Origin: Candidatus Zixiibacteriota bacterium
Lineage (GTDB): Bacteria > Zixibacteria > MSB-5A5 > GN15 > PGXB01
DNA: 5,565 nucleotides
Direction: 5' to 3'
Assembly (NCBI GenBank): GCA_024230695.1
Contig: JAAERC010001260.1
Location: 1-5,565 of the forward strand
Translations under genes and position numbers: made by a program
Shown here: positions 1-5,565 of the stretch, piece after piece
How positions within the stretch are numbered: the first letter of the stretch is position 1
Layout: every line of letters begins with the position of its first letter
Notes under the pieces: generated by a model
What the model was told of the DNA's origin: nothing
Database searches by the model: none
What the model saw: the letters and a program-made list of their open reading frames with translations, nothing else

Positions 1-332
1 TTCTATATGAAAAATTGATGCCGCTTCTAAGTTCCGAGATTCCCAAACCGGATTTGACCATATATCTTCAGACATCAACACCGGTTCTGCTCGATAGGAT
101 CAAAAAGCGGAATGTCAGCATTGAAAAATCTATTGACGCCGAATACACCGAAAGGCTAAACATCGCTTTTAATCATTACTTTTTTCATTATGATGAAAGC
201 CCCTTACTGGTTGTTAAAACCGATGATATTGATTTTGTGGAAAACCAGGATGATTTCAAAAATCTGGTAGAAGTTATTGGCAAACCTCTTACCGGGAAAA
301 AATATTATGTCCCGGCCGGAGCGGTTGCATGA
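1..332 (+). CDS. Deoxynucleoside kinase (dAdo/dGuo kinase-like), C-terminal half, 5' end outside window
   Basis: Salvage kinase that phosphorylates deoxynucleosides with ATP to dNMPs in the cytoplasm. The reading frame is already open at base 3, so the first 109 visible residues (including LYEKL ahead of the first internal ATG) are the end of a longer protein; an internal TTG or ATG near 15-20 is not the true start. Visible features are the PKPDLTIYLQTSTPVLLDRIKKRN segment, which matches the dNK-family strand plus arginine-rich LID region, then FFHYDESPLLVVKTDDIDFV, the usual C-terminal core of bacterial dCK/dGK enzymes. Family members are about 205-220 residues, so roughly half is missing, including the P-loop and the ERS/DRS motif. 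In some FCB-group bacteria this kinase is fused to FolK; the window cannot show whether that applies here. Substrate preference cannot be told from this half. The stop codon overlaps the panB start (ATGA), implying translational coupling. Confidence 0.88.
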   Translation, partial: LYEKLMPLLSSEIPKPDLTIYLQTSTPVLLDRIKKRNVSIEKSIDAEYTERLNIAFNHYFFHYDESPLLVVKTDDIDFVENQDDFKNLVEVIGKPLTGKKYYVPAGAVA

Positions 333-1171
333 GCAGTTACAAGGAAAACAAAGATAAAAGTTCGAAGAGTAAACGTAAAAAGGTAACTGTCTCCAAATTT
401 ATCGCTAAAAAGTCCAAAGGCAAAAAAATCGCTGTTTTGACAGCTTATGATTATTACACCGCGCGGTATCTTGACCGGGCCGGAGTAGATTCGCTTCTTG
501 TTGGTGATTCGGTCAGTATGGTGCATTATGGCGAGGATAGTACACTCCCGGTAACGATGGAGATCATGTTGGCGCATACCAAAGCTGTTTCCGATGCAAC
601 CGAGTATGCACTGGTGATAGGTGATATGCCGTTTATGTCATATCAATCTTCGGTTGAACTGGCAGTGGCCAATGCTGGTCGATTTTTGAAAGAGGGAAGA
701 GCCGAGGCGGTCAAACTCGAAGGCGGGATTGAAATGGCCGATACGGTCAAACGGATTGTTGAATGCGGTATTCCGGTGATGGGGCATATTGGACTAACGC
801 CGCAATCGATTCATCGCTTTGGCGGAGCCAAAGTGCAGGGACGTAAAGAAAAATCAATCCAATATCTTCTCGAATCGGCCCAGGCACTGGAAGAAGCGGG
901 GGCATTTTCGATGGTCCTGGAATTAGTACAAAAAGATACTGCCGAACAGATCACCAAGGCGGTGCATATTCCAACAATAGGTATCGGTGCCGGAGTCAAC
1001 TGCGACGGACAGGTCCTGGTTATCAATGATATTCTTGGACTGTATGAAGATTTTAAGCCAAAATTTGTCCGTCAGTATGCCAACCTGGCACCATCTATTG
1101 AAAAAGCGGCTTCAGAATTTATCGCCGATGTAAAATCCGGCGCATATCCCTCCGACGACGAATCATTTTAG
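329..1171 (+). CDS. panB: 3-methyl-2-oxobutanoate hydroxymethyltransferase (ketopantoate hydroxymethyltransferase)
   Basis: Transfers a hydroxymethyl group from 5,10-methylene-tetrahydrofolate to alpha-ketoisovalerate, giving ketopantoate: the first committed step of pantothenate and CoA synthesis, in the cytoplasm. The 280 residues cover the whole TIM-barrel family (E. coli about 264). Visible motifs are LTAYD (37-41); VGDS (58-61), whose D60 corresponds to the Mg ligand Asp45 of the E. coli enzyme; DSTLPVT (70-76); GDMPF (98-102), with D99 the second Asp ligand; VKLEGG (128-133); GHIGLTPQS (152-160); VLELV (196-200), with E198 the probable catalytic Glu; and IGIGAG (217-222). All key acidic residues are kept. 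A lysine/serine-rich extension of about 20 residues precedes the family core. The ATG at 329 has a GGAG Shine-Dalgarno at 318-321 inside the upstream kinase and overlaps its stop by 4 bases. No panC follows. Confidence 0.97.
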   Translation: MSSYKENKDKSSKSKRKKVTVSKFIAKKSKGKKIAVLTAYDYYTARYLDRAGVDSLLVGDSVSMVHYGEDSTLPVTMEIMLAHTKAVSDATEYALVIGDMPFMSYQSSVELAVANAGRFLKEGRAEAVKLEGGIEMADTVKRIVECGIPVMGHIGLTPQSIHRFGGAKVQGRKEKSIQYLLESAQALEEAGAFSMVLELVQKDTAEQITKAVHIPTIGIGAGVNCDGQVLVINDILGLYEDFKPKFVRQYANLAPSIEKAASEFIADVKSGAYPSDDESF

Positions 1172-1572
1172 AGAATTATATTCTAAAACACAATCCTGAT
1201 TCTGTTATAGTATTCCTTAATCCTTGACACAGCTGGGTGTCCCATACTTTAGTATGGAGTGCAAAACATTTTCGCAATCAAACCGGTGTATATTCAAATC
1301 CTTATCCATTCAAAGAAAATGCAAGACGAGGTGAATTATATCTGTTAACGAAAAAGACCTTTTGCCGGGTAATTAGAATCAAGATAGGAACAAGTTGGTG
1401 CGAAAAACTTTTTATATGCGAAACAAACCCATTTTGCTGTAATTACATGAGGGTGATAAGGTTATACGGAGTTTTCCATAACAAACAGTTCAGGTTTTCT
1501 GAGGTTTGACCGAAAATATATTATAGAGGTTTAAGCTAAACGATTAATCAACCGGGGGTTATTAGTAACTAA
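1172..1572. other. Intergenic region of about 400 bases with no convincing gene
   Basis: This stretch separates panB from the MgtC-like gene. Apart from one REP-like hairpin at 1235-1259, I see no coding region, RNA gene or terminator. A GTG-started open frame at 1237-1509 exists, but its start lies inside the hairpin repeat, it has no Shine-Dalgarno, and its product (rich in Cys, Phe, Arg and Asn with no family pattern) looks like translated non-coding DNA. A short AT-only hairpin right after the panB stop (AGAAT/ATTCT, 1172-1184) lacks a T-tract. A TATTAT hexamer at 1519-1524 could be a -10 box for the next gene, but no good -35 box sits 16-18 bases upstream. The panB terminator is therefore not identified. 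Confidence 0.6.
1235..1259 (+). repeat. REP-like TTTA-loop hairpin, copy 1
   Basis: A GGGTGT leader (1235-1240) is followed by a perfect 6-bp hairpin, CCATAC / TTTA / GTATGG (1242-1257). Leader, CCCA left arm, TTTA loop and TGG right arm align with two other copies at 4935-4960 and 4984-5009. The stem sequences differ between copies but remain paired, which points to a conserved structure. TGGG at 1234-1237 can also pair with CCCA at 1241-1244, giving an alternative fold. It is not a terminator: no T-tract follows. Confidence 0.6.
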
Positions 1573-2811
1573 ATGGAAGATTTTTCCTGGCCATTTCATC
1601 TACGATTTTTTATAGCACTGGCGTTGTCATTTTTAATTGGACTGGAACGCGAGAGTTCCGGGAAGACTAAGGAAGGCCGAATTATCGCCGGTGTTCGTAC
1701 TTATTCGATCATTGGTATCTTTGGTTTTGGATGTGCCTGGCTTTCAGATGTTGGTGTAACCTGGGCTGTCCCGGTCGGCCTTTTGGCTCTCAGTGCTTTG
1801 GCTCTGTCCGGTTATCAGACTAAAGTTAAAACTGGCCGCTTTGGCTGGACCAGCGAAATAATGGCACTTCTCACTTTTGTTATTGGTGCGCTTTGTCTTT
1901 TGGGAGATATCTGGGTTCCGATGGCGCTTGGAATTATCGGAACATTTTTATTATCGGAAAAATCGAAACTTGAAAATTATGTCAAACACCTTGATCAAAC
2001 CGAATTTCTGGCTGTTATAAAATTCCTTTTGGTAGCATTAATCATCCTGCCGGTTTTGCCAGATAGAGAATATTTCGAATTTCAATTAAATCCTCGTAAA
2101 ACATGGCAAATAGTTGTTTTGGTTTCATCGGTCGGTTTTATCGGGTACTATCTATCCAAAAAATTTGGGCACAAAGTCGGTCTTTGGCTTTCCGGTCTTT
2201 TGGGCGGAATTGTTTCATCAACGGCGGTTACAATCGCGGTTGCACGAGTTGCGCACCAATCACCCGAAAAAGGTGTGACCGCTCTGCAGGCTTCGATTTT
2301 GGCCAGTAGTGTGATGTATTTAAGAATAATGGCCCTTATTTGGATTCTTCGACCAGACTTCCTTCATTTTATTTGGTGGAAAGGATTAGCCTTATTTGGT
2401 ATCGGAGCAGTATTGGCGGTAACTACAACTGAGAAATCATCAAATAATAACAATAATTCTATTAAAACACTGCAAAACCCATTTGAGATAAAACCGGCTA
2501 TGATATTTGCTGTTTTGTTTGTAATATTATCAGTCGCAACAGTTTTGGTTGAGAAATTCTATGGGGATGTTGGTCTTTTAGTGCTCGCCGGGATTATTGG
2601 TATCACAGATATCGACCCGTTTATTCTCTCGTTAATAAATCAAACGGTTCATGTCGAGACGCTGATGAGTATGGCAATTCTGCTTTCAATGATGAGTAAC
2701 ACACTGGCTAAAGGATTTTATTTCACAGCTATTGCCAAAGGATTTCACAAACAGACTCTGATACGTTACGGTATCTGGGCAATTTTGCATATCCCGCTTC
2801 TTTTTATCTGA
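1573..2811 (+). CDS. MgtC/SapB-DUF4010 family integral membrane protein
   Basis: Polytopic inner-membrane protein of the COG3174 type: an MgtC-like N-terminal domain joined to DUF4010. The 412 residues contain about 12-14 hydrophobic segments (roughly 9-24, 41-58, 62-80, 95-111, 113-128, 147-163, 178-195, 202-224, 238-258, 264-284, 309-326, 332-354, 363-386, 397-412). Diagnostic motifs are LIGLERE (21-27) and GVRTYSIIG (40-48) of the MgtC part, and GLLGGIVSSTA (208-218), SSVMYLRI (245-252), NPFEIKPA (302-309) and GIIGITDIDPF (340-350) of DUF4010. Function in this family is poorly defined; MgtC proteins are tied to Mg2+-limitation and F-ATPase control in pathogens, but that should not be transferred to this architecture. 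An Asn run (N291-N295) sits in a loop. The ATG at 1573 is the first possible start because TAA immediately precedes it. A GGGGG at 1554-1558 is rather far (14 bases) for a Shine-Dalgarno. It is probably its own transcription unit. Confidence 0.9.
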   Translation: MEDFSWPFHLRFFIALALSFLIGLERESSGKTKEGRIIAGVRTYSIIGIFGFGCAWLSDVGVTWAVPVGLLALSALALSGYQTKVKTGRFGWTSEIMALLTFVIGALCLLGDIWVPMALGIIGTFLLSEKSKLENYVKHLDQTEFLAVIKFLLVALIILPVLPDREYFEFQLNPRKTWQIVVLVSSVGFIGYYLSKKFGHKVGLWLSGLLGGIVSSTAVTIAVARVAHQSPEKGVTALQASILASSVMYLRIMALIWILRPDFLHFIWWKGLALFGIGAVLAVTTTEKSSNNNNNSIKTLQNPFEIKPAMIFAVLFVILSVATVLVEKFYGDVGLLVLAGIIGITDIDPFILSLINQTVHVETLMSMAILLSMMSNTLAKGFYFTAIAKGFHKQTLIRYGIWAILHIPLLFI

Positions 2812-2925
2812 TTTTTTTGTTTTCATTAAATAATTTCACAACAATCGTACTTTAAAATCGTCTATTTAATTTAGGTAAAGGAAAGGACAGTAAATATTGC
2901 AACTTTTAAACCTCGGGAGAAATGT

Positions 2926-4824
2926 ATGAATCTCAAGTCCCCTATTCAAACTATCACATTAAACCTCATTCTGATTTTGTTGATACTGGGAATATCCGGT
3001 CTTTCGGCACAGACTATTCCAGAACGATCAGAAATCGAAGACAAATACAAATGGAACGTGTCCGATATTTACCCTGACTGGGAATCCTGGGAACAGGGAA
3101 TGGTCGATCTAGAAAATAAAATGAACGAGTTCAAAGCTATGGAAGGCACCCTTTCCAGTGGGCCGGATAAGGTTGCTCTGGCTTATAAGCTTAGTGATGA
3201 ACTCGATATTATTGCCTATAAAGTTTATCGTTATCCACAGCTTCAATCCAGTCTGAACAATCGCGATAATGATGCCGCCGGCAAACTTCAGCGAGTCGGC
3301 GCTCTTTATGCACAGTTCGGTACTGCCACTGCATGGTTCAGTCCGGAGCTTTTGGCAATCGAATGGGCTACAATGTCAAAATGGCTTGACGAATTTGACG
3401 GGCTGGCACCGTATCGTTTTCCAATAGAAGATGCCTATCGTCAGCAGAAACATGTTTTATCAGAAGATAAAGAGCGACTACTCTCATATTATAGTCAGGT
3501 TACTGCCAGTCCGGAAAATGCCTATAATGCCTTATCAACCGCTGATATAAAATATCGCGATGTTACCTTATCCGATGGTACAACCACCACGCTTAGCTCT
3601 GGAAATTATCGTAATATTCTGGCAAAAAATCCGAATCAGGATGATCGTAAGGCGGCGATGGAAGTTTATTATGCCACCTTTGCTGATAATGCCAATTCAT
3701 ATGCTTCGCTTTATAATGGTGTCTTACAATCAGACTGGGCAGGTGCTCAGGCACGAAATTATAATACCTGTCTTGAGGCCGGACTTGACAATTATAATGT
3801 CCCGGTTGATGTTGTTGAAAATCTTATAAAATCTGTTCGTAAAGGCCTAGAACCCTTACATCGTTTTCATAAGATCCGCAAAGACGCATTAGGATTAGAA
3901 GAGTATCACAACTACGATGGTAGTTATCCGATTGTAGACTATAATCCGACATATGAATATGATGAAGTAGTTGACTGGATCATCAATTCGGTCAAACCGC
4001 TTGGCAAAGAATATCAAAAGCGAGTTAAGGAAGGTTTTAAGAGCCGCTGGGTCGATGTTTACGAAACTCCGAATAAAAGTACTGGCGCTTACTCAGCCAA
4101 CTGTTATGGTGTTCATCCGTTTATTCTGATGAATTATAATAAAACTCTTAGTAATGTTTTTACTCTGGCTCATGAGTTTGGTCATGCCCTGCATACGGTT
4201 TATTCAAATGAGACCCAGCCGAAAGCAACCGCATCATACACTCTTCTTGGCGCTGAGGTTGCCTCGGCAGTGAACGAAGGTCTATTGATGGATTATATGA
4301 TCAAAAATTCCAAAGATCCTTTGGAAAGAGTTTATCTGCTTTTGCAGGCGATTTCTGACCTTGATGGTACCTTCTACACGCAGGTACAGTTTGCCGAATA
4401 TGAAGTTGAAGCACACCGGATGGTTGAACGGGGTGAGCCGATTACCTCCGAAAGTTTGTCGAAATTGTATTCTGATATCGCCGCTGTTTATCAGGGAGAT
4501 GTGGTCACCAAAGATTCATTGTACCAGTACACCTGGTCTAGAATCAGTCATTTTTATGAAGTCCCATATTATGTTTATCAATATGCCGCCTCGTTCGCTT
4601 GCGCGGCGCAGGTGATGGATGATATAAATTCCGATGATAAAAAAGTGCGGAAAGATGCTGTCAACAGATATATGACATATCTGAAAGCGGGCGGTTCCGA
4701 ACATCCGATCGATCTGATGCGTGAGGTGGGCGCCGATTTGTCCGACCCGGCTACATTTGATGCCGTAGTTGCTCGTATGGACCGACTGGTCACTCAGCTT
4801 GAGGAAGAATTAGCGAAATTGTAA
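2926..4824 (+). CDS. pepF: Oligoendopeptidase F, M3B zinc metallopeptidase, exported form
   Basis: Zinc-dependent oligopeptidase that cuts short peptides internally. The 632 residues comprise a signal peptide (hydrophobic 10-27, likely cleavage after A28 in GLSA|QT), a helical N-terminal region, the PepF N-terminal domain (about 145-215) and the M3 catalytic domain (about 215-615). The zinc site is intact: HEFGH at 416-420 with catalytic E417, and E444 in GAEVASAVNE as probable third ligand. The family signatures GAYS..CYGVHPF (387-399) and RISHFYEVPYYVYQYAASF (539-557, with H542 and Tyr residues expected near the substrate) are present. Cytosolic PepF is about 600 residues; the extra length is mostly the signal peptide, so this one should act in the periplasm or outside the cell. 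The ATG at 2926 has GGGAG at 2915-2919; the overlapping ATG at 2922 is out of frame. The 114-base upstream gap is AT-rich without a clear promoter. An intrinsic terminator lies about 60 bases after the stop. Confidence 0.95.
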   Translation: MNLKSPIQTITLNLILILLILGISGLSAQTIPERSEIEDKYKWNVSDIYPDWESWEQGMVDLENKMNEFKAMEGTLSSGPDKVALAYKLSDELDIIAYKVYRYPQLQSSLNNRDNDAAGKLQRVGALYAQFGTATAWFSPELLAIEWATMSKWLDEFDGLAPYRFPIEDAYRQQKHVLSEDKERLLSYYSQVTASPENAYNALSTADIKYRDVTLSDGTTTTLSSGNYRNILAKNPNQDDRKAAMEVYYATFADNANSYASLYNGVLQSDWAGAQARNYNTCLEAGLDNYNVPVDVVENLIKSVRKGLEPLHRFHKIRKDALGLEEYHNYDGSYPIVDYNPTYEYDEVVDWIINSVKPLGKEYQKRVKEGFKSRWVDVYETPNKSTGAYSANCYGVHPFILMNYNKTLSNVFTLAHEFGHALHTVYSNETQPKATASYTLLGAEVASAVNEGLLMDYMIKNSKDPLERVYLLLQAISDLDGTFYTQVQFAEYEVEAHRMVERGEPITSESLSKLYSDIAAVYQGDVVTKDSLYQYTWSRISHFYEVPYYVYQYAASFACAAQVMDDINSDDKKVRKDAVNRYMTYLKAGGSEHPIDLMREVGADLSDPATFDAVVARMDRLVTQLEEELAKL

Positions 4825-4831
4825 TAGTTTT

Positions 4832-4857
4832 GTAGGTCAACGCTCAGTGAGGGTTGA
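4832..4857 (+). repeat. GTAG-headed imperfect palindrome, REP-like
   Basis: GTAG (4832-4835) plus one G precedes a 21-base hairpin at 4837-4857: TCAAC and GTTGA pair, a G-G mismatch follows, then CTC and GAG pair around an AGT loop. A GTAG or similar tetranucleotide just 5' of an imperfect palindrome is the known architecture of RAYT-associated REP elements. It begins 8 bases after the pepF stop. A T6 run (4865-4870) follows after 7 unpaired bases, too far for a canonical terminator, though it could contribute to pepF 3'-end formation. Only one copy is in the window, so repeat status is inferred. Confidence 0.4.
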
Positions 4858-4885
4858 TAGAAAGTTTTTTGTCTTAGGTCACATT

Positions 4886-4922
4886 ATAGGCAGGTGTTTA
4901 TTACGCCTGCCTATTTTGTTTT
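4886..4922 (+). terminator. Intrinsic (rho-independent) terminator of pepF
   Basis: Nine perfect base pairs, ATAGGCAGG (4886-4894) with CCTGCCTAT (4906-4914), are extended by a T-G wobble and a G-C pair around a 7-base loop (4897-4903). The hairpin runs straight into TTTTGTTTT (4914-4922). A GC-rich stem base plus an immediate T-tract on the + strand is the textbook form. It closes the pepF transcript about 60 bases after the stop codon. Confidence 0.88.
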
Positions 4923-4934
4923 AGTGCCACTAGC

Positions 4935-4960
4935 GTGTGCCCAGCCCCTTTAGGGGTGGG
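4935..4960 (+). repeat. REP-like TTTA-loop hairpin, copy 2
   Basis: A GTGTGC leader (4935-4940) overlaps a hairpin CCCA-(G)-CCCC / TTTA / GGGG-TGGG at 4940-4960: eight base pairs with a single bulged G on the left arm. It shares leader, CCCA arm, TTTA loop and TGGG arm with copy 1 at 1235 and, inverted, with copy 3 at 4984. It lies downstream of the pepF terminator and has no T-tract of its own, so it is not a second terminator. Confidence 0.6.
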
Positions 4961-4983
4961 ATGACTAATGATGTTTTTTACAA

Positions 4984-5009
4984 CCCACGTCTAAAGACAT
5001 GGGGCACCC
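4984..5009 (-). repeat. REP-like TTTA-loop hairpin, copy 3, inverted
   Basis: Read on the minus strand this is a GGGTGC leader, then CCCA-T-GTC / TTTA / GAC-G-TGGG: seven base pairs with one mismatch. It is in inverted orientation to copy 2, 23 bases away. The leader matches copy 1 in five of six bases. The two neighbouring copies can also pair with each other (GTGCCC at 4937-4942 with GGGCAC at 5002-5007, and TGGG at 4957-4960 with CCCA at 4984-4987), so the pair could extrude as one larger structure of about 70 bases. Confidence 0.6.
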
Positions 5010-5026
5010 AAACTCAATCTTTTATC

Positions 5027-5055
5027 TTGCCATATCATCGAATAATTACTAAAGT
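5027..5055 (+). promoter_or_regulatory. Possible sigma70-type promoter for the downstream lipoprotein gene
   Basis: TTGCCA (5027-5032) matches five of six bases of the -35 consensus, and TAAAGT (5050-5055) matches four of six of the -10 consensus, with a 17-base spacer. Transcription would begin near 5062, leaving a leader of about 44 bases before the ATG at 5106. The area is AT-rich, so such matches occur by chance, and promoter consensus differs in Bacteroidetes. Supporting context only: it follows a strong terminator and precedes a gene that needs its own promoter. Confidence 0.28.
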
Positions 5056-5105
5056 GCGGGTGTAAATTATTAGGAAATAGTGGACTGATATCTGTAATAT
5101 TGATT

Positions 5106-5565
5106 ATGTCATTTAAATGTATTAAAATATTAGTTGTCTCGATATTTCTTATGGCCATTTGCGGCTGTACTGTACCTGACTTTACCCCAATCTCTGAAAG
5201 TTATATTCTTCTTTCTGAGAGTAAGCAAGTTGATGATTGGGCAGTATCATATAAAATTGCATATATTGAACATAATTTAGTATCTGATAGTGGCATATTT
5301 ATAATGTCTGATCGTGATGCGATTTATAAAAACTGCGACACCTTGCTTTTTTGCTGTATCCAAGCTGATATAAAAGAAGATATTGTTTTGGGTAAGGATC
5401 ATAGAATTGAGAACATAAAGGTTTATATTAATAATGATAGTTTGGGACAGAATTTGACTATTTCCTCAATTGTTGATACTATTATAAAACATAGAAATGA
5501 ACAAAACATTATAGAACGCTTGCATTTATGTGAGAATATCAAGATTTCAGACAGATTAGCAAAAA
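5106..5565 (+). CDS. Putative lipoprotein of unknown function, 3' end outside window
   Basis: I do not recognise this protein. From the ATG at 5106 the frame stays open to the window edge (153 full codons). The N-terminus is a clear lipoprotein signal: Lys at 4 and 7, a hydrophobic core (8-18), and the lipobox ICGC (18-21), so C21 would be lipidated and the mature protein anchored to a membrane facing the periplasm or outside. The mature part (for example ESYILLSESKQVDDWAVSY at 31-49, then alternating short hydrophobic and charged stretches) looks like a soluble domain; further Cys lie at 77, 83, 84 and 142. No catalytic motif is visible. The upstream frame is open back to a TAA at 5043, with a TTG at 5100, but ATG 5106 best fits the signal peptide. 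No Shine-Dalgarno lies at normal distance. Sampled lines have about 25-33% GC against over 50% in parts of panB, suggesting a different history or weak selection. Confidence 0.72.
   Translation, partial: MSFKCIKILVVSIFLMAICGCTVPDFTPISESYILLSESKQVDDWAVSYKIAYIEHNLVSDSGIFIMSDRDAIYKNCDTLLFCCIQADIKEDIVLGKDHRIENIKVYINNDSLGQNLTISSIVDTIIKHRNEQNIIERLHLCENIKISDRLAK

Noticed and set aside
305..577. Minus-strand frame over the start of panB
   Set aside because: Shadow of panB: it lies wholly opposite a well-conserved enzyme gene and has no signal of its own. The same applies to the minus-strand frames at 811-1026, 4516-4704 and 4578-4793.
1172..1184. AGAAT/ATTCT hairpin directly after the panB stop as a terminator
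   Set aside because: Only five mostly A-T pairs with a three-base loop, followed by an A-run rather than a T-tract.
1224..1254. Perfect TTGACA hexamer at 1224-1229 as a promoter -35 box
   Set aside because: The best -10-like hexamers sit at bad spacing (TACTTT at 15 bases, TAGTAT at 20) and overlap the repeat hairpin; no gene begins within 300 bases downstream.
1237..1509. GTG-started 90-codon open frame after panB
   Set aside because: The start codon lies inside the hairpin repeat, there is no Shine-Dalgarno, and the product has no family pattern, with an unlikely mix of Cys, Arg, Phe and Asn. Treated as a chance frame.
2805..2826. T-rich stretch after the MgtC-like gene as an intrinsic terminator
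   Set aside because: There is a T7 run, but no stable GC-rich hairpin directly precedes it on the + strand.
3560..3829. Alternative-frame + strand ORFs inside pepF (3560-3829 and 4361-4615) and inside the MgtC-like gene (2103-2309)
   Set aside because: They overlap well-supported coding regions in another frame, have no ribosome binding site, and give compositionally odd products.
4937..5007. CRISPR array or riboswitch in the hairpin-rich pepF downstream region
   Set aside because: There are only two inverted, imperfect hairpins with one spacer, no direct repeats of fixed length, and no recognised riboswitch core.

Overview
The window reads as ordinary chromosomal DNA from a bacterium. It holds four protein-coding regions in the first 4.8 kb and a fifth that runs off the right edge, all on the + strand. 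The exported peptidase with an '..SAQ' type signal peptide and the deoxynucleoside kinase/panB pairing fit a member of the Bacteroidetes/FCB side of the tree, perhaps a Zixibacteria-like lineage. That placement is a weak inference from style, not a marker-gene result.

Layout: (1) 1-332 is the C-terminal half of a deoxynucleoside kinase (nucleoside salvage). It overlaps by 4 bases (ATGA) with (2) panB, 329-1171, the first committed enzyme of pantothenate/CoA synthesis; the two are clearly one transcription unit. (3) 1172-1572 is a gap of about 400 bases with no convincing gene and one small hairpin repeat near its left end. (4) 1573-2811 encodes a polytopic MgtC-DUF4010 inner-membrane protein. 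(5) 2926-4824 encodes an M3B oligoendopeptidase F with an N-terminal signal peptide and an intact HEFGH zinc site. (6) 4825-5105 is a structured intergenic region with a GTAG-led palindrome, a strong intrinsic terminator, and two inverted copies of the hairpin repeat seen at 1235. (7) 5106 to the end is the start of a strikingly AT-rich, unrecognised lipoprotein, cut by the window edge.

The genes do not form one pathway. Only dnk-panB are translationally coupled; the transporter-like protein, the peptidase and the lipoprotein look like separate units. I see no defence system, mobile-element gene, CRISPR array, tRNA or rRNA. The part most worth a second look is the small-repeat content: three copies of a TTTA-loop hairpin with a conserved G/T-rich leader (two of them arranged head to head), plus a separate GTAG-headed palindrome. 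Both resemble REP elements mobilised by RAYT (Y1 transposase-like) enzymes. I cannot establish this from one window, and no RAYT gene is present here.
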